Assembly: GCA_013399875.1 (NCBI GenBank)
Contig: VXAZ01000591.1
Location: forward strand, 1-64,000
Reading direction: 5' to 3'
Length of the DNA stretch: 64,000 nucleotides
Source of the DNA: Gymnorhina tibicen
Lineage: Eukaryota > Chordata > Aves > Passeriformes > Artamidae
The number at the start of each line of letters is the position of its first letter. Within the stretch, counting starts at the first letter, position 1. The translations under genes were made by a program, and so were the position numbers. The notes under the pieces were generated by a model. That model saw only the letters and a program-made list of their open reading frames with translations, made no database searches and had not been told where the DNA came from. This document shows positions 24,025-39,675 of this stretch, piece by piece.

Positions 24025-25839
24025 GTACGGGGCAAAATGAAATCACTTTGGGGGGAGGAGGTAAAATTCCATGTGCCAATTACCTGGGCTAGGCAGATCC
24101 CTGGAGCTCTGAGCTGGGAGAAACGTGGAAAAAGGGATTTGGGAATGTTCAGCTCCTCCTGCCTTTAGCAGTTCATTCAGTGTGGGGTTTTTTTTCCCCG
24201 AGGTTTTTCCACAGATACCTGAATAAATCACAAATTTCTGTGGAGCAAACGGCGAGCAGAACACACCGGGCGTGGTTTCCCCTTGTCATTATGGGAATGT
24301 TTGTGTTTTAAAGGATCTGAGTGGGGTTTGTGAATCCACAGATGAGAGCAGCAATAAAAGCACGCAGAGTTCCCTGGCAGTGCAGGATTATGGAAATTCC
24401 TGCCTCGGTTATTGGGTTTCTCATTTGCAGCCTCCTTCTGGGAATGCCCCTCTGGCATCCTGCAGCACAGATGGATGGGGTTGGGATTGTTGCTTTGGAG
24501 AAGGGCACGGAGTTACAGCAGATTCCAGGGGCTGAAGTGCTGTGCCTGGTCATATTCCTGCCACGCCAAGGGTGACAGAGCAGGGCTTTTCCTGTGCTTT
24601 GGGGGTTTTTTTGGGGATTAGGTAGAAGATGTTTAGATATTTCTGCTGAAATTCAAGGATTTCATCCTTGCTCAAGGCTGTTCCTCCCCAAACCGTGTGT
24701 CTGTGGCTTGGGGCATCTCAGCTCAGCTGGGAGCTTGGCAAAGCTGGGCTCTGTGGGAGTTAAAACTGAGTTTTCCTGGGTTCAGCAGCACCCACCCCAT
24801 GGCTTTGCTCCGCAATTACCACAGGTGAGCCACCAAACCTGAAGGTTGGAGGACAATGGGAGCCACGGGAAAATCGCCGCATTCCTGGGGGGTGCAATCA
24901 GTGATGTCTAATTAAGCCTGTCCTTGGGAGGAGGGGGGGAAATCACTGGCTCAGCCCTCACAGATGGCACAGTCCTGAGTAATCCACCAGCTCTGGGTGT
25001 AATTAAATCAAAATGTCTGCAGGGCTCGAGCTGGTGCTTCCACATGGGCCGGGAAAGATCTCCTAAAGCCAATTTATATTCAGGAGTACAAGCGGCGATA
25101 AGGGAAATGACCGTGGAGAAACGGCTGCTTTCCTCCTTTAATAAAGGAAAAGCTGTCGTTTCAAAGTGGAATCAAGTCCATGTTCAGCTTTAATCCCCCT
25201 CTTAGCCTAACATCCTCTTGTAAAGTTGCTAAAGTGTGTTGTGGAAGGGGGAAAAAAAAATAGTCTGAAGTTGAAGAAAGAGTAAATCCTCTTGGTAAAG
25301 CTGTTACGGGGGATTTTCTGGGAAATGGGAAGTGCTTCACAGTGGTGGTGTTAAGCCCCACCAGGACATGGGGCTAGAACACAGCCAGGACAGGCTTTCT
25401 GACAGGCACAGGTCTTTCTTTGCCGCCTGAAGAGCAGGGTAAAACTTTAAAAAGCACTTTTTTTTTTTTTTTTTACCATAAATTAAATTGATGGGCCTTG
25501 ACCCCACAGCAGAGCTTTCAGTGCTTGGTCCCCATAAATTGGCGTTACTATGTCAACATCCTGAATGAAACCAGCTCTGCCTCAAATGTTGCACCTCACC
25601 TGTGGAAATTAACGTTTTTATTAAAATCTGAGGCTTTCATGAGCAGAGAGCTCTTTGGGGGAATTTCCCAACTGCAGTGGCAGCAGCACCACAGTTTTCC
25701 AAACCCCTTTTCCTGTGAGGTTACAGCAGAATCCACGAGAATATTTGTGGTTTCTTTCTATTTTTAATTCCAGCTTTCCAGCCTGCCTTTACCTTCTTCT
25801 TCCCTTCCTCTTGATGGTCTCTCTCTTTTAGTGGGGGAT

Positions 25840-25900
25840 TCCCTGCCCGTGGAATGGGATGAGCTTCAAGATCCCTTCCAACCCAAACCAACCTATAAAT
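25840..25900 (+). repeat. CR1 LINE 3' tail, sense
   Basis: The order 'gggggattccctgcccgtgg', 'gatgagcttcaagatccctt' and 'ccaacccaaacc' corresponds to the last 60 bases of a CR1 element on the + strand. Confidence 0.75.
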
Positions 25901-27055
25901 AAAAGTGGGACCCGCTTCCATCCCCTCTCATTTTAATAAAAATCCACAGAAATTTCTACTGATTTAAACAGTGGCACCTGTGGCTGAGTGTCCCCCACAC
26001 TTCAGGTTTTACACCCAGATTTCTCCTCTGGGCTAGAGGAGCTGGGGAAAGGAAAATAGAATTACCATGGGGCTTGCTGGGCTTGGGAGAATATTTAATT
26101 AAATGCATTTATTGTCACTTCCTAAAAATGTTGAAGGGATAAGTTTACCTGGTGCTGCCAGAGGTCTCTGCAGCACGAGTTGGAATCCAAAGGCTCCTCT
26201 GGCTGAGGTAAAATCCAGCTCCACCAAAAGCACTGCAGGGAAGGGGGCACGGCGTGGCTGGAGCGTTCCTGGTGTGGGGCTGCCCTAGGAATTGTGTGTC
26301 CTGCTGTGCTTTGGAGCGTGGGCACGGCTGGGGCTGGCTTTGAGCGCCCTGAAGGAATCCCAGCCAATCCCTGTTTATCCCAGTTTAGGAAAAGCTCCTT
26401 TCCCCTCTTAGGGAAAACTCCCTGAGCAGTGACACAGAGTTGGTTCCAGGGAGATTTTCAGGGATTTCTTCAGGGAGAAGGGGATGGAGAGGGTGGAAAC
26501 AGGGCTGCAGTCGCTGTGTGATGGAGCAAGGGAGAACAAAGTCTTGGCAGGGGGAGGTGTTTGTATATTCAAGTTTTCCCCTTCACCGGGGATTTAATTT
26601 ATTTAATCGCCTTTTTTTTTTCCATTCTCATAATCTGAAATGAAATGGTGCCTCAGGTGGGAAGGACTTTTTAGTTTAGGAGCAGCTTAGTGAGATGTTG
26701 GGGTGTGGTGTAGGGTTTAAGTGCTGCAGGAGGTGATGTTATTTGTGTAATAGAAATAAAATATTCACAGTTTAGCTCCAGCTGAGTGCTGCTTTGTAGG
26801 GAAAGCAGTCAGCAGTGGAACTGATTTATCCCTTTTTTTTTTTCCCCCCTCAAGATGTTGATGGGATTCAGGGGCAGGGACCCAATAAGTGCTTTAACCA
26901 CAGGCTGTGGGGTGGAGGGAGAGGTGATGTCAGTTCTTTGTGTGAAATTGCCTTCATCCCTGGCTGGTGCTGGGAAATTTACTGTCATTCCACCAGCTTT
27001 GGCTGAACGAGGCAGTGGCTGAAATTGATATTTTAGCCTGTATTTTAGGCCAAAA

Positions 27056-27215
27056 TTTTTATATATTGTATATTATTTATATCATTTATCATTATATATG
27101 ATAATATTTAATTATCTATTAAAGCAATAGATTTTTATATTAATATAATATATTTATATATTATATATTTTTAATATATATATATATATAATATGTATAT
27201 TTTTTACTATATTTA
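27056..27215. repeat. AT-rich low-complexity stretch with TA runs
   Basis: About 160 bases almost wholly A and T, with several short inverted repeats and a run of TA dinucleotides near 27175-27190. Confidence 0.8.
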
Positions 27216-28144
27216 AGGATGTTAATAAAGGCTGAAAAACTGGGAAAACAGGTCAGTGTGGCCCACTGGTCACTGATAAACATAAAAATAATAGAAACCA
27301 CATGCATGCGTGTGTGATTTTCTTCTATTTTGCTAAAAAAAAAAGTTGGTGTTTAGTGATTTTTAGCAACTACAGATCAAATCTGACCTCCCATGATTGG
27401 GAATTGTGTGGTTACCTGCGATATTTTTCAAAAATAATAGCAATTCCCTACCACTGTTTGGGGCAAGGATCTTTTTTCTTGTGCTTTTTTTTTTGTGGGC
27501 AGTTTTCATTGGACAAAGATTTATTCCAGAGGCGTGTCAGAGACACCAGACACGGTGTTCCGATGGAGTCTTCGGCTGCTGACTCGTTATTCCGTATCTG
27601 AGGAGTTCCATGAAACATTTGGGTGCAGCATTTCAGCGGGAGCTGTGCTCAGGGAAGGGTTTTATCCCAAATTTGCGTCTCTGTTCCCAGTGCCGTGGCG
27701 TTTCCACTCGCGGCCGCGCCCAGGAAAGCAAGGCAGGGAAAGGAGCCACGCAGGGGAATTGCTGGGATGAGTTAGCGCCCAGCTCCCGAGGGAACAGGGG
27801 AAGGTGGTGATCCAAACGAGCGTGGAAAGCAGGAGGGTTTGTGAGGCTCAGTGAGCCCAGCGAGCTCCGCTCAGAGTATTTGACTGGAATCCTCAAATCC
27901 CCACAACCCAGATCTTCCCCCAGCCTAGCGGGAAGGAGGAGCAGGATGTTTTAATGCTTCTTGTCACCGACAGATTCCCCAAATCCTGGTTTAACAGGGG
28001 AATGGGGTTATGAGTTGGATGTTTGTTGCGTTTGTCGGTCAGAGGGTGAAGAGTGGAAACAGCAGCAGGAGCTGGCAGGACAAAGGGATTCTCCATGGGG
28101 TGAGGAATTCCAAGGTGTGGAGTTGGTTCTGCCACCTCTTCTGA

Positions 28145-30763
<2,619 letters not shown>

Positions 30764-30812
30764 GTTTCCTACTTTGAGATATATTTGGACAAAATAAGGG
30801 ACCTACTTGATG
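30764..30812 (+). CDS. KIF5C: KIF5C exon 5: motor domain, residues 133-148
   Basis: Between TAATTAG and GTAAGT; 49 bp, 16 codons plus one base. It encodes VSYFEIYLDKIRDLLD, a signature of the kinesin motor core (the S-EIY-E/D-IRDLL strand and helix). The exon is one of the smallest in the gene. Confidence 0.98.
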
Positions 30813-31602
30813 GTAAGTTCTGTGTTTCTTACGTGACTGAGCACCTTGGCTTCGTGCAGAGCTTTGAGCCAAAGCCCGAGGGGAAACCGGCTTTATTTGG
30901 GAGGGGATTTAAATCCAAACTGTGTGCCAGGGTTTGAGCAGGAGAATTTTGCAGCTTAAATCATCTGATCTGTCTCCTGTGCACCTGCCTCTGCAGAGCA
31001 CGAGCTTCGTTCTGAATCAGAGGGCGCTGAGCATTTCACAGCCTGCAGGGCAGGGCTGGGCCTCCTTGGCAATGTGTGCTCTTCAGGGAGCACTGATTCC
31101 AAAATGCAGGCAGTGTTTTAGAGTTATCCCTTGCTTCTGCCAGGCAGTTTGGTGGGGAGGATCTGCTTCTTGCACAGTCCATGTCTCTGTCTCCGTGTGG
31201 TGTGTGTTGATGAAGGTGAATTTTTTAATGGGTGTGAGGACAGAAATGTCTGTAAATGCAGAAATGTCTGTAAATGTGGCAATGAGCTGTTCTGAATTCC
31301 AGGCTGCTCTGCTGTCTCCTCTGCTTTGCCAAAACCCAGCTTAGTCTGGGCTTACTTGATTCACCCAAGCAATAAACAAAAGCTTTGGTGCCCCAAAGTT
31401 GACTTTAAATAAACAGGCACAAGATTGACAGAGCAGGAAACAGCTGTTCCGTGCCAGAAATGTTGGAGGTTCATAAGGAGTGGGGAGTGACTGCCGATCT
31501 CATTTACTCATTTCCATCCCCAAAACGTGTCTGTCATGCCTGGAGCTGACACGTTATTTATCACCTCTGGAATATTCCTAATGATCTCCACGTCTTTTGC
31601 AG
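30813..31602. other. Intron 5 (0.8 kb)
   Basis: Unique sequence. A near-duplicate AGAAATGTCTGTAAATG occurs twice in a row around 31241-31277. Nothing else seen. Confidence 0.75.
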
Positions 31603-31658
31603 TGTCAAAGACAAACCTCGCTGTACATGAAGATAAAAACAGAGTCCCGTATGTTAAG
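31603..31658 (+). CDS. KIF5C: KIF5C exon 6: motor domain, residues 149-167
   Basis: Between TTTGCAG and GTAAAA; 56 bp, phase 1 in and 0 out. It encodes SKTNLAVHEDKNRVPYVK after a split Val. It forms the loop and strands before the alpha-3 helix and contributes to the microtubule-facing side of the motor. Confidence 0.97.
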
Positions 31659-35454
<3,796 letters not shown>

Positions 35455-35559
35455 GTCAGCAAAACTGGAGCAGAGGGGGCTGTTCTGGATGAAGCTAAAA
35501 ATATCAATAAGTCTTTGTCTGCTCTGGGCAATGTGATCTCGGCGCTGGCTGAGGGAACT
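35455..35559 (+). CDS. KIF5C: KIF5C exon 9: loop 11 and alpha-4, residues 239-273
   Basis: Between TGGCAG and GTAAGT; 105 bp, 35 codons, phase 0 on both sides. It encodes [20 protein letters not shown] followed by [15 protein letters not shown]. This is loop 11 and helix alpha-4, the main microtubule-contacting relay helix. The sequence is unaltered relative to the family. Confidence 0.98.
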
Positions 35560-36312
35560 GTAAGTAATCCTGTCCCTGGAGGTGACGGGGGGCTTTTATT
35601 TATCTGTTCCTTTGCCGTCCACAGGAGAAAAAGTGATGCCTTAGGTTTTAATTTTTGTATTTTTCAAATCCTGTATTGCCCGGTGTGTAACTCTGCAGTT
35701 TCTTGTGGCTTATTAGCTGCTGTCCTAGGCCAGAGAGACACAACAGAGCCTCTCCCAGCTTGCTGTTCAAGCACACTCAGACTGCCCCAGGCCCAAAGGT
35801 GTAAACTGGGGCCGCTAGAGAGGTGGAGAATTGAAGAAATTACATCATTAGCTAAAGTTTAAATTGGTGAATTTATGCTAGTATGCAAGTGACCCAAACC
35901 TATAAAAGTGTGAAGAACTCATGTCTCATCGTCCATTTTGGGGTCCATGTTGGATGTAGCCTCTGGCTCCCCAGGGTGTACCTCTGAAGGCCTTTCAAAT
36001 AAATCCCTGCCCTTATTCCCTTAACAGATTCCAGTCTCTGTTTCTAGGTAGCCACTCAAGGCATCAAAAGTTGCTCCCATTTCAGTTCTGAAGGGAGAAA
36101 ATATTGGCTGGACAGCCACAAACCAGTGACACTTTGGCTGTTCTGCCCGAGATAAGGAATTAATCCTCCGTGGTGTCACTGGTTATCAAACCTTGGCACA
36201 ATCAGAACAACTGTGTGCTTCAGATCCATTCCTCCTGTCATTGAGAACTCAATTTTCTCTTACTGCTCTGTTTCAAAGAATTGTTCTTGTCCCTTCCTTG
36301 TGTCTGGATTAG
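35560..36312. other. Intron 9 (0.75 kb)
   Basis: Nearly half of it is a possible solo LTR (35721-36066). Remaining sequence is unique. Confidence 0.75.
35721..36066 (+). mobile_element. Possible solo LTR of an endogenous retrovirus
   Basis: The segment starts TGTCC and ends ATCA. It has a TATAAAAG box at 35901 and an AATAAA signal at 35998, spaced as in a promoter and poly(A) site of an LTR, with a GT-rich stretch before AATAAA. No retroviral coding sequence is nearby. I could not find a clear target-site duplication, and the borders are guesses. Confidence 0.45.
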
Positions 36313-36462
<150 letters not shown>

Positions 36463-36652
36463 TGAGTCCCACTGGGATCAGCCTGGATGCATCCCCGGGG
36501 CTCTTCCCAGCCCGGCGCACCCAGGGGAGGGAGATCAGGAGATGTTTGAAATCCAGAGCTTGTGGTTTTCTGGAGCTGTTCAAAAATTGGAGAACTTCAG
36601 AGAGCTGTCTCTTCATTCCCAGAAAAATCAGGGTTAATGTTGGCCAAGCTTC

Positions 36653-36714
36653 TCTGCTTGGAAGCCCTGCTTGGTTTTCCTGCTCTGCTTGGAAGCCCTG
36701 CTTGATTTTCCTGC
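36653..36714. repeat. Two tandem copies of a 31-bp unit
   Basis: The unit TCTGCTTGGAAGCCCTGCTT plus GGTTTTCCTGC occurs at 36653 and again at 36684 with one change. It lies about 190 bp after exon 10. Confidence 0.85.
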
Positions 36715-37149
36715 AGGAAGTACAAAGTGTTACCTTAATTCCTTGAAATCATATGGGAAAGATAAAGGCACTGGGTGGTTTTCTGTGGAAAAATTCGGTT
36801 TTGCTTTGTCTAACAGTGATGCTTTTAAGAGGTGTCTTCTTGAGTTTCACCTCAGGGATCGTTGTTGTGGTTGTAAAAAATATCTTTAAAAATTAGGAAA
36901 ATTAAGGAATGCGGACTCTGTGATATTGACAGCTTTGAGAGATTGCCATGGCAGCTCACGGACCTGATGTTTGGAGGATCTGGACAATTTGGGAACAAAA
37001 AGCATGAGAGGATCCAGAAAGAAAATTTCTCTTGCACGTGTATTTATTGGCAATAGTGATATGGAATGCACTGGGAAAGTCTGCAGAAATAGGTCAGGCT
37101 CATTATGGAATTTCTGCTTTCGTGGTAACTGAGGAGAACTCGAATCCTC

Positions 37150-37334
37150 TGGAAAATTACTCGTTTGGTTTGGTTTGTGTAGTAGCAGAAAGGAAAACTA
37201 CTGGCAAGTTGGGATTGTTTGAAAGAGAACTGAACAGTTTGGAGCATACAGAACCTTTGTTGAAAATTGGGTTGTTTTCCACCTCGTGGAGTTTCTGGAC
37301 TGCAGAAAGAGGCAGTGGCCATGAACAAAATCAG
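37150..37334. repeat. Dispersed duplicate, copy B (unidentified family)
   Basis: Second copy of the sequence at 34910-35095, same orientation, with moderate divergence. Together the copies flank exons 9 and 10 at a distance of about 2.24 kb. Confidence 0.85.
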
Positions 37335-38297
37335 GTTAAGGAGCTGCTTTACAGTTTTATTTCCCCACTGTGTGCTGAACAGGAGTTTGATTTATTGACG
37401 ATCCAAACTTCTGCTGCCCACATCACCTCATGTGCTGAGCAAACATGAGCGCTGAGATGCAGGAATTAAATACAGAGCACCAGCAGCTCTGAACTCCAGC
37501 TTCCAAGTTAAAGTTCAGTTTTCATTCCTCCTGCTTTCACTCCTCTTGCCAGTAATCAGTGAAATTTGCCTTTCTTTTTGGGGCAAAGCAGTTTTACAAC
37601 TGCACATCCTGGCTAAATGTTCAACACTTCCCTAGGAGGACCAGGATGGGAGTGCGAGAACTGGGAAAAGAGGGAAATATTTGTGAGCTTGGTTGGGGCT
37701 TAGGGTGGAACAGGAGTTCCTCGTGGACAGCACTGGATTGTCAGGAAGGAAATAACTTGAATTTCCCTGGGAGGACTGGTGGTCCATGCAGAGCAGCCCA
37801 TGGATTATCCATGCACAACGTTCTCTGTCAGGATTTGGGATGGGAATGGTGCTGCCTGATGTGGGTTCTTTCCCAGGCTCTTGGGTTGTGGTGTCTCATT
37901 TTTCTGATGTGACACAGTTGAGGACCTGAATAGCATTAAGGGAAGGTTCATGACTCATGGCTGATTGCTGATTCCTCCATTTTTCCTGGGAAAAAGAGAA
38001 TTATGTCCCCATTAAAATAAATGTCAGGAATAAAATCCATCTTCACAGGAGCTCTTGTACCAATCAAACTGTACAAGTGCTCCTCTGGTAGTAGTGAATC
38101 AGCTTTTTTCTCTTTCTACTCCATCTTTTCTTGTGTTTTTATATCATTTTTAATTTTAGTTGTCAGTAAGGGCTTCATCCATCATCAGGATAAACTTCCT
38201 GGTGTGGTGGGGTTTTTTTTCTCCCCTGGTACATGAGCGGAATGAGTGGAAATGAGTGGAAACTTGAGCAGAGCCAATGTGCAAACCCCAGCCATGA

Positions 38298-38453
38298 GGA
38301 ATTATTTTAAAAGCACAGGGTTATTTTAAAATATTTGGAATTATTTGAAAAGCACAGGGTTGTTTTAAAATATTTGGAGCTATTTTAAAAGCACTGGATT
38401 GTTTTAAAATATTTGGAGCTATTTGAAAAGCACAGGGTTACTTTAAAATGTTT
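38298..38453. repeat. 39-bp AT-rich minisatellite, 4 copies
   Basis: Four tandem units of the form GGAATTATTTGAAAAGCACA plus GGGTTGTTTTAAAATATTT. GAATTATT and GAGCTATT variants, and TTTTAAAA versus TTTGAAAA, distinguish the copies. Confidence 0.92.
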
Positions 38454-38864
38454 TTAAGGTAATAAAACTCCTGCTTGCCACAGAGTGCAAATCACTGGAG
38501 CTTTATAAACTGTTGTAGATTTATCTGTTATTCCTCTCCTTCCCCTCTGCTTTATTCAACAACGCTGGAGGCATTTGAAGGGACTCACTGTCTGAGCAGT
38601 GAAGGGCCAAGATCTGAGGCTTTCTAAATTCAGAGTGATTGGTTTGGTTTCCCTTTTCCAACGTGGATTTGCTGCAGTAGGCGCCGGGCATTGTTTTCTG
38701 CTTGCTTTGCTTTTCCTGGCACAATTGTTTGGGTTTGGTTGGAGCTGAGCACGTTCACAGTAATAAAGTGGTGCTGGTTGCTGTTGGGAGGGTTGAAATC
38801 TGGGATATTTCTGCCTAGGGAGGCGGGAACTCCTGAACCTGGCTCCAGAGGCTCTGGCAGGAAG

Positions 38865-39032
38865 CTTTCCTTTTCCTTTTCCTTTTCCTTTTCCTTTTCC
38901 TTTTCCTTTTCCTTTTCCTTTTCCTTTTCCTTTTCCTTTTCCTTTTCCTTTTCCTTTTCCTTTTCCTTTTCCTTTTCCCTTTCCCTTTCCCTTTCCCTTT
39001 CCCTTTCCCTTTCCCCTTCCCCTTCCCTTTTC
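38865..39032. repeat. Pure-pyrimidine hexamer tract (CCTTTT/CCCTTT/CCCCTT)
   Basis: 168 bases with only C and T on the + strand. The 6-bp phase is kept throughout: CCTTTT units to 38976, then six CCCTTT units (38977-39012), then two CCCCTT units (39013-39024). The minus strand gives long Lys-Gly or Arg-Glu open frames and the + strand Phe-Ser; these are artefacts of the repeat. Confidence 0.97.
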
Positions 39033-39284
39033 AGCATTCAGGAAGGATGAATTTCCCTGGATGAATTTCCCTGTCTCTGGCTCCCTTTGTGCTGTGATGC
39101 TCCAAACATGGATGAGCTTTGCTGGGAGAGTTTCAGGGATGGTTGTGGAGAGTTGGGATGAGCCCAAGGTGCTGCTGGGAAGGTCTCAGGTGAAGCTGCA
39201 CGTGGCAGTTGATCTTGCACAGAAGCAAGGCCAGGACTTGGCTTTGTCCTTAATCCAGGAACAGATTCCAGAGCTTCTCATTTT

Positions 39285-39480
39285 CACAGAATCCTAGAAT
39301 TTGGGCTGGAAGCGTCCTCAGAGCTCATCTCGTTCCCATGGGCAGAGACACCTTCCATACCCTGGGTTCCTCCAAGCCCCATCCAGCCTGGCCTTGGACA
39401 CTTCCAGGGATGGGGAATCCACAGTTTCTCTGTTAATTTCCCTCTGTATCATGGAAAAATTCCCAATCCCCACTGTTGCA
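39285..39480 (-). repeat. CR1 LINE 3' fragment, antisense
   Basis: Begins 'cacagaatcctagaatttgg', then 'catgggcagagacaccttcc', 'ccatccagcctggccttgga' and 'cacttccagggatggggaat', in CR1 order. It ends about 45 bp before exon 11. Confidence 0.88.
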
Positions 39481-39526
39481 CTGGGATAAAAACCCCAGAG
39501 CAGCTGACCCGTGTTTTGTTGTGCAG

Positions 39527-39675
39527 GGCCAAGACCATCAAGAACACGGTGTCTGTGAACCTGGAGCTGACAGCAGAGGAGTGGAAGAAGAAGTATGAGA
39601 AGGAGAAGGACAAAAACAAGAGTTTAAAGAATGTTATCCAGCACCTGGAGCTGGAGCTGAACAGGTGGAGGAACG
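39527..39675 (+). CDS. KIF5C: KIF5C exon 11: neck linker and neck coil, residues 323-372
   Basis: Between GTGCAG and GTAGGT; 149 bp (1+49 codons+1). It encodes [20 protein letters not shown], the neck linker that docks on ATP binding, then the highly charged [10 protein letters not shown] start of the neck coil and the helix that ends in NRWRN. The linker is unchanged relative to kinesin-1. The coil mediates heavy-chain dimerisation and processive stepping. Confidence 0.98.

Noticed and set aside
38556..39167. Minus-strand 203-codon frame with Lys-Gly repeats and a 135-codon Arg-Glu frame
   Set aside because: Both are reading phases of the pyrimidine hexamer tract in intron 10; the flanks have no coding features.
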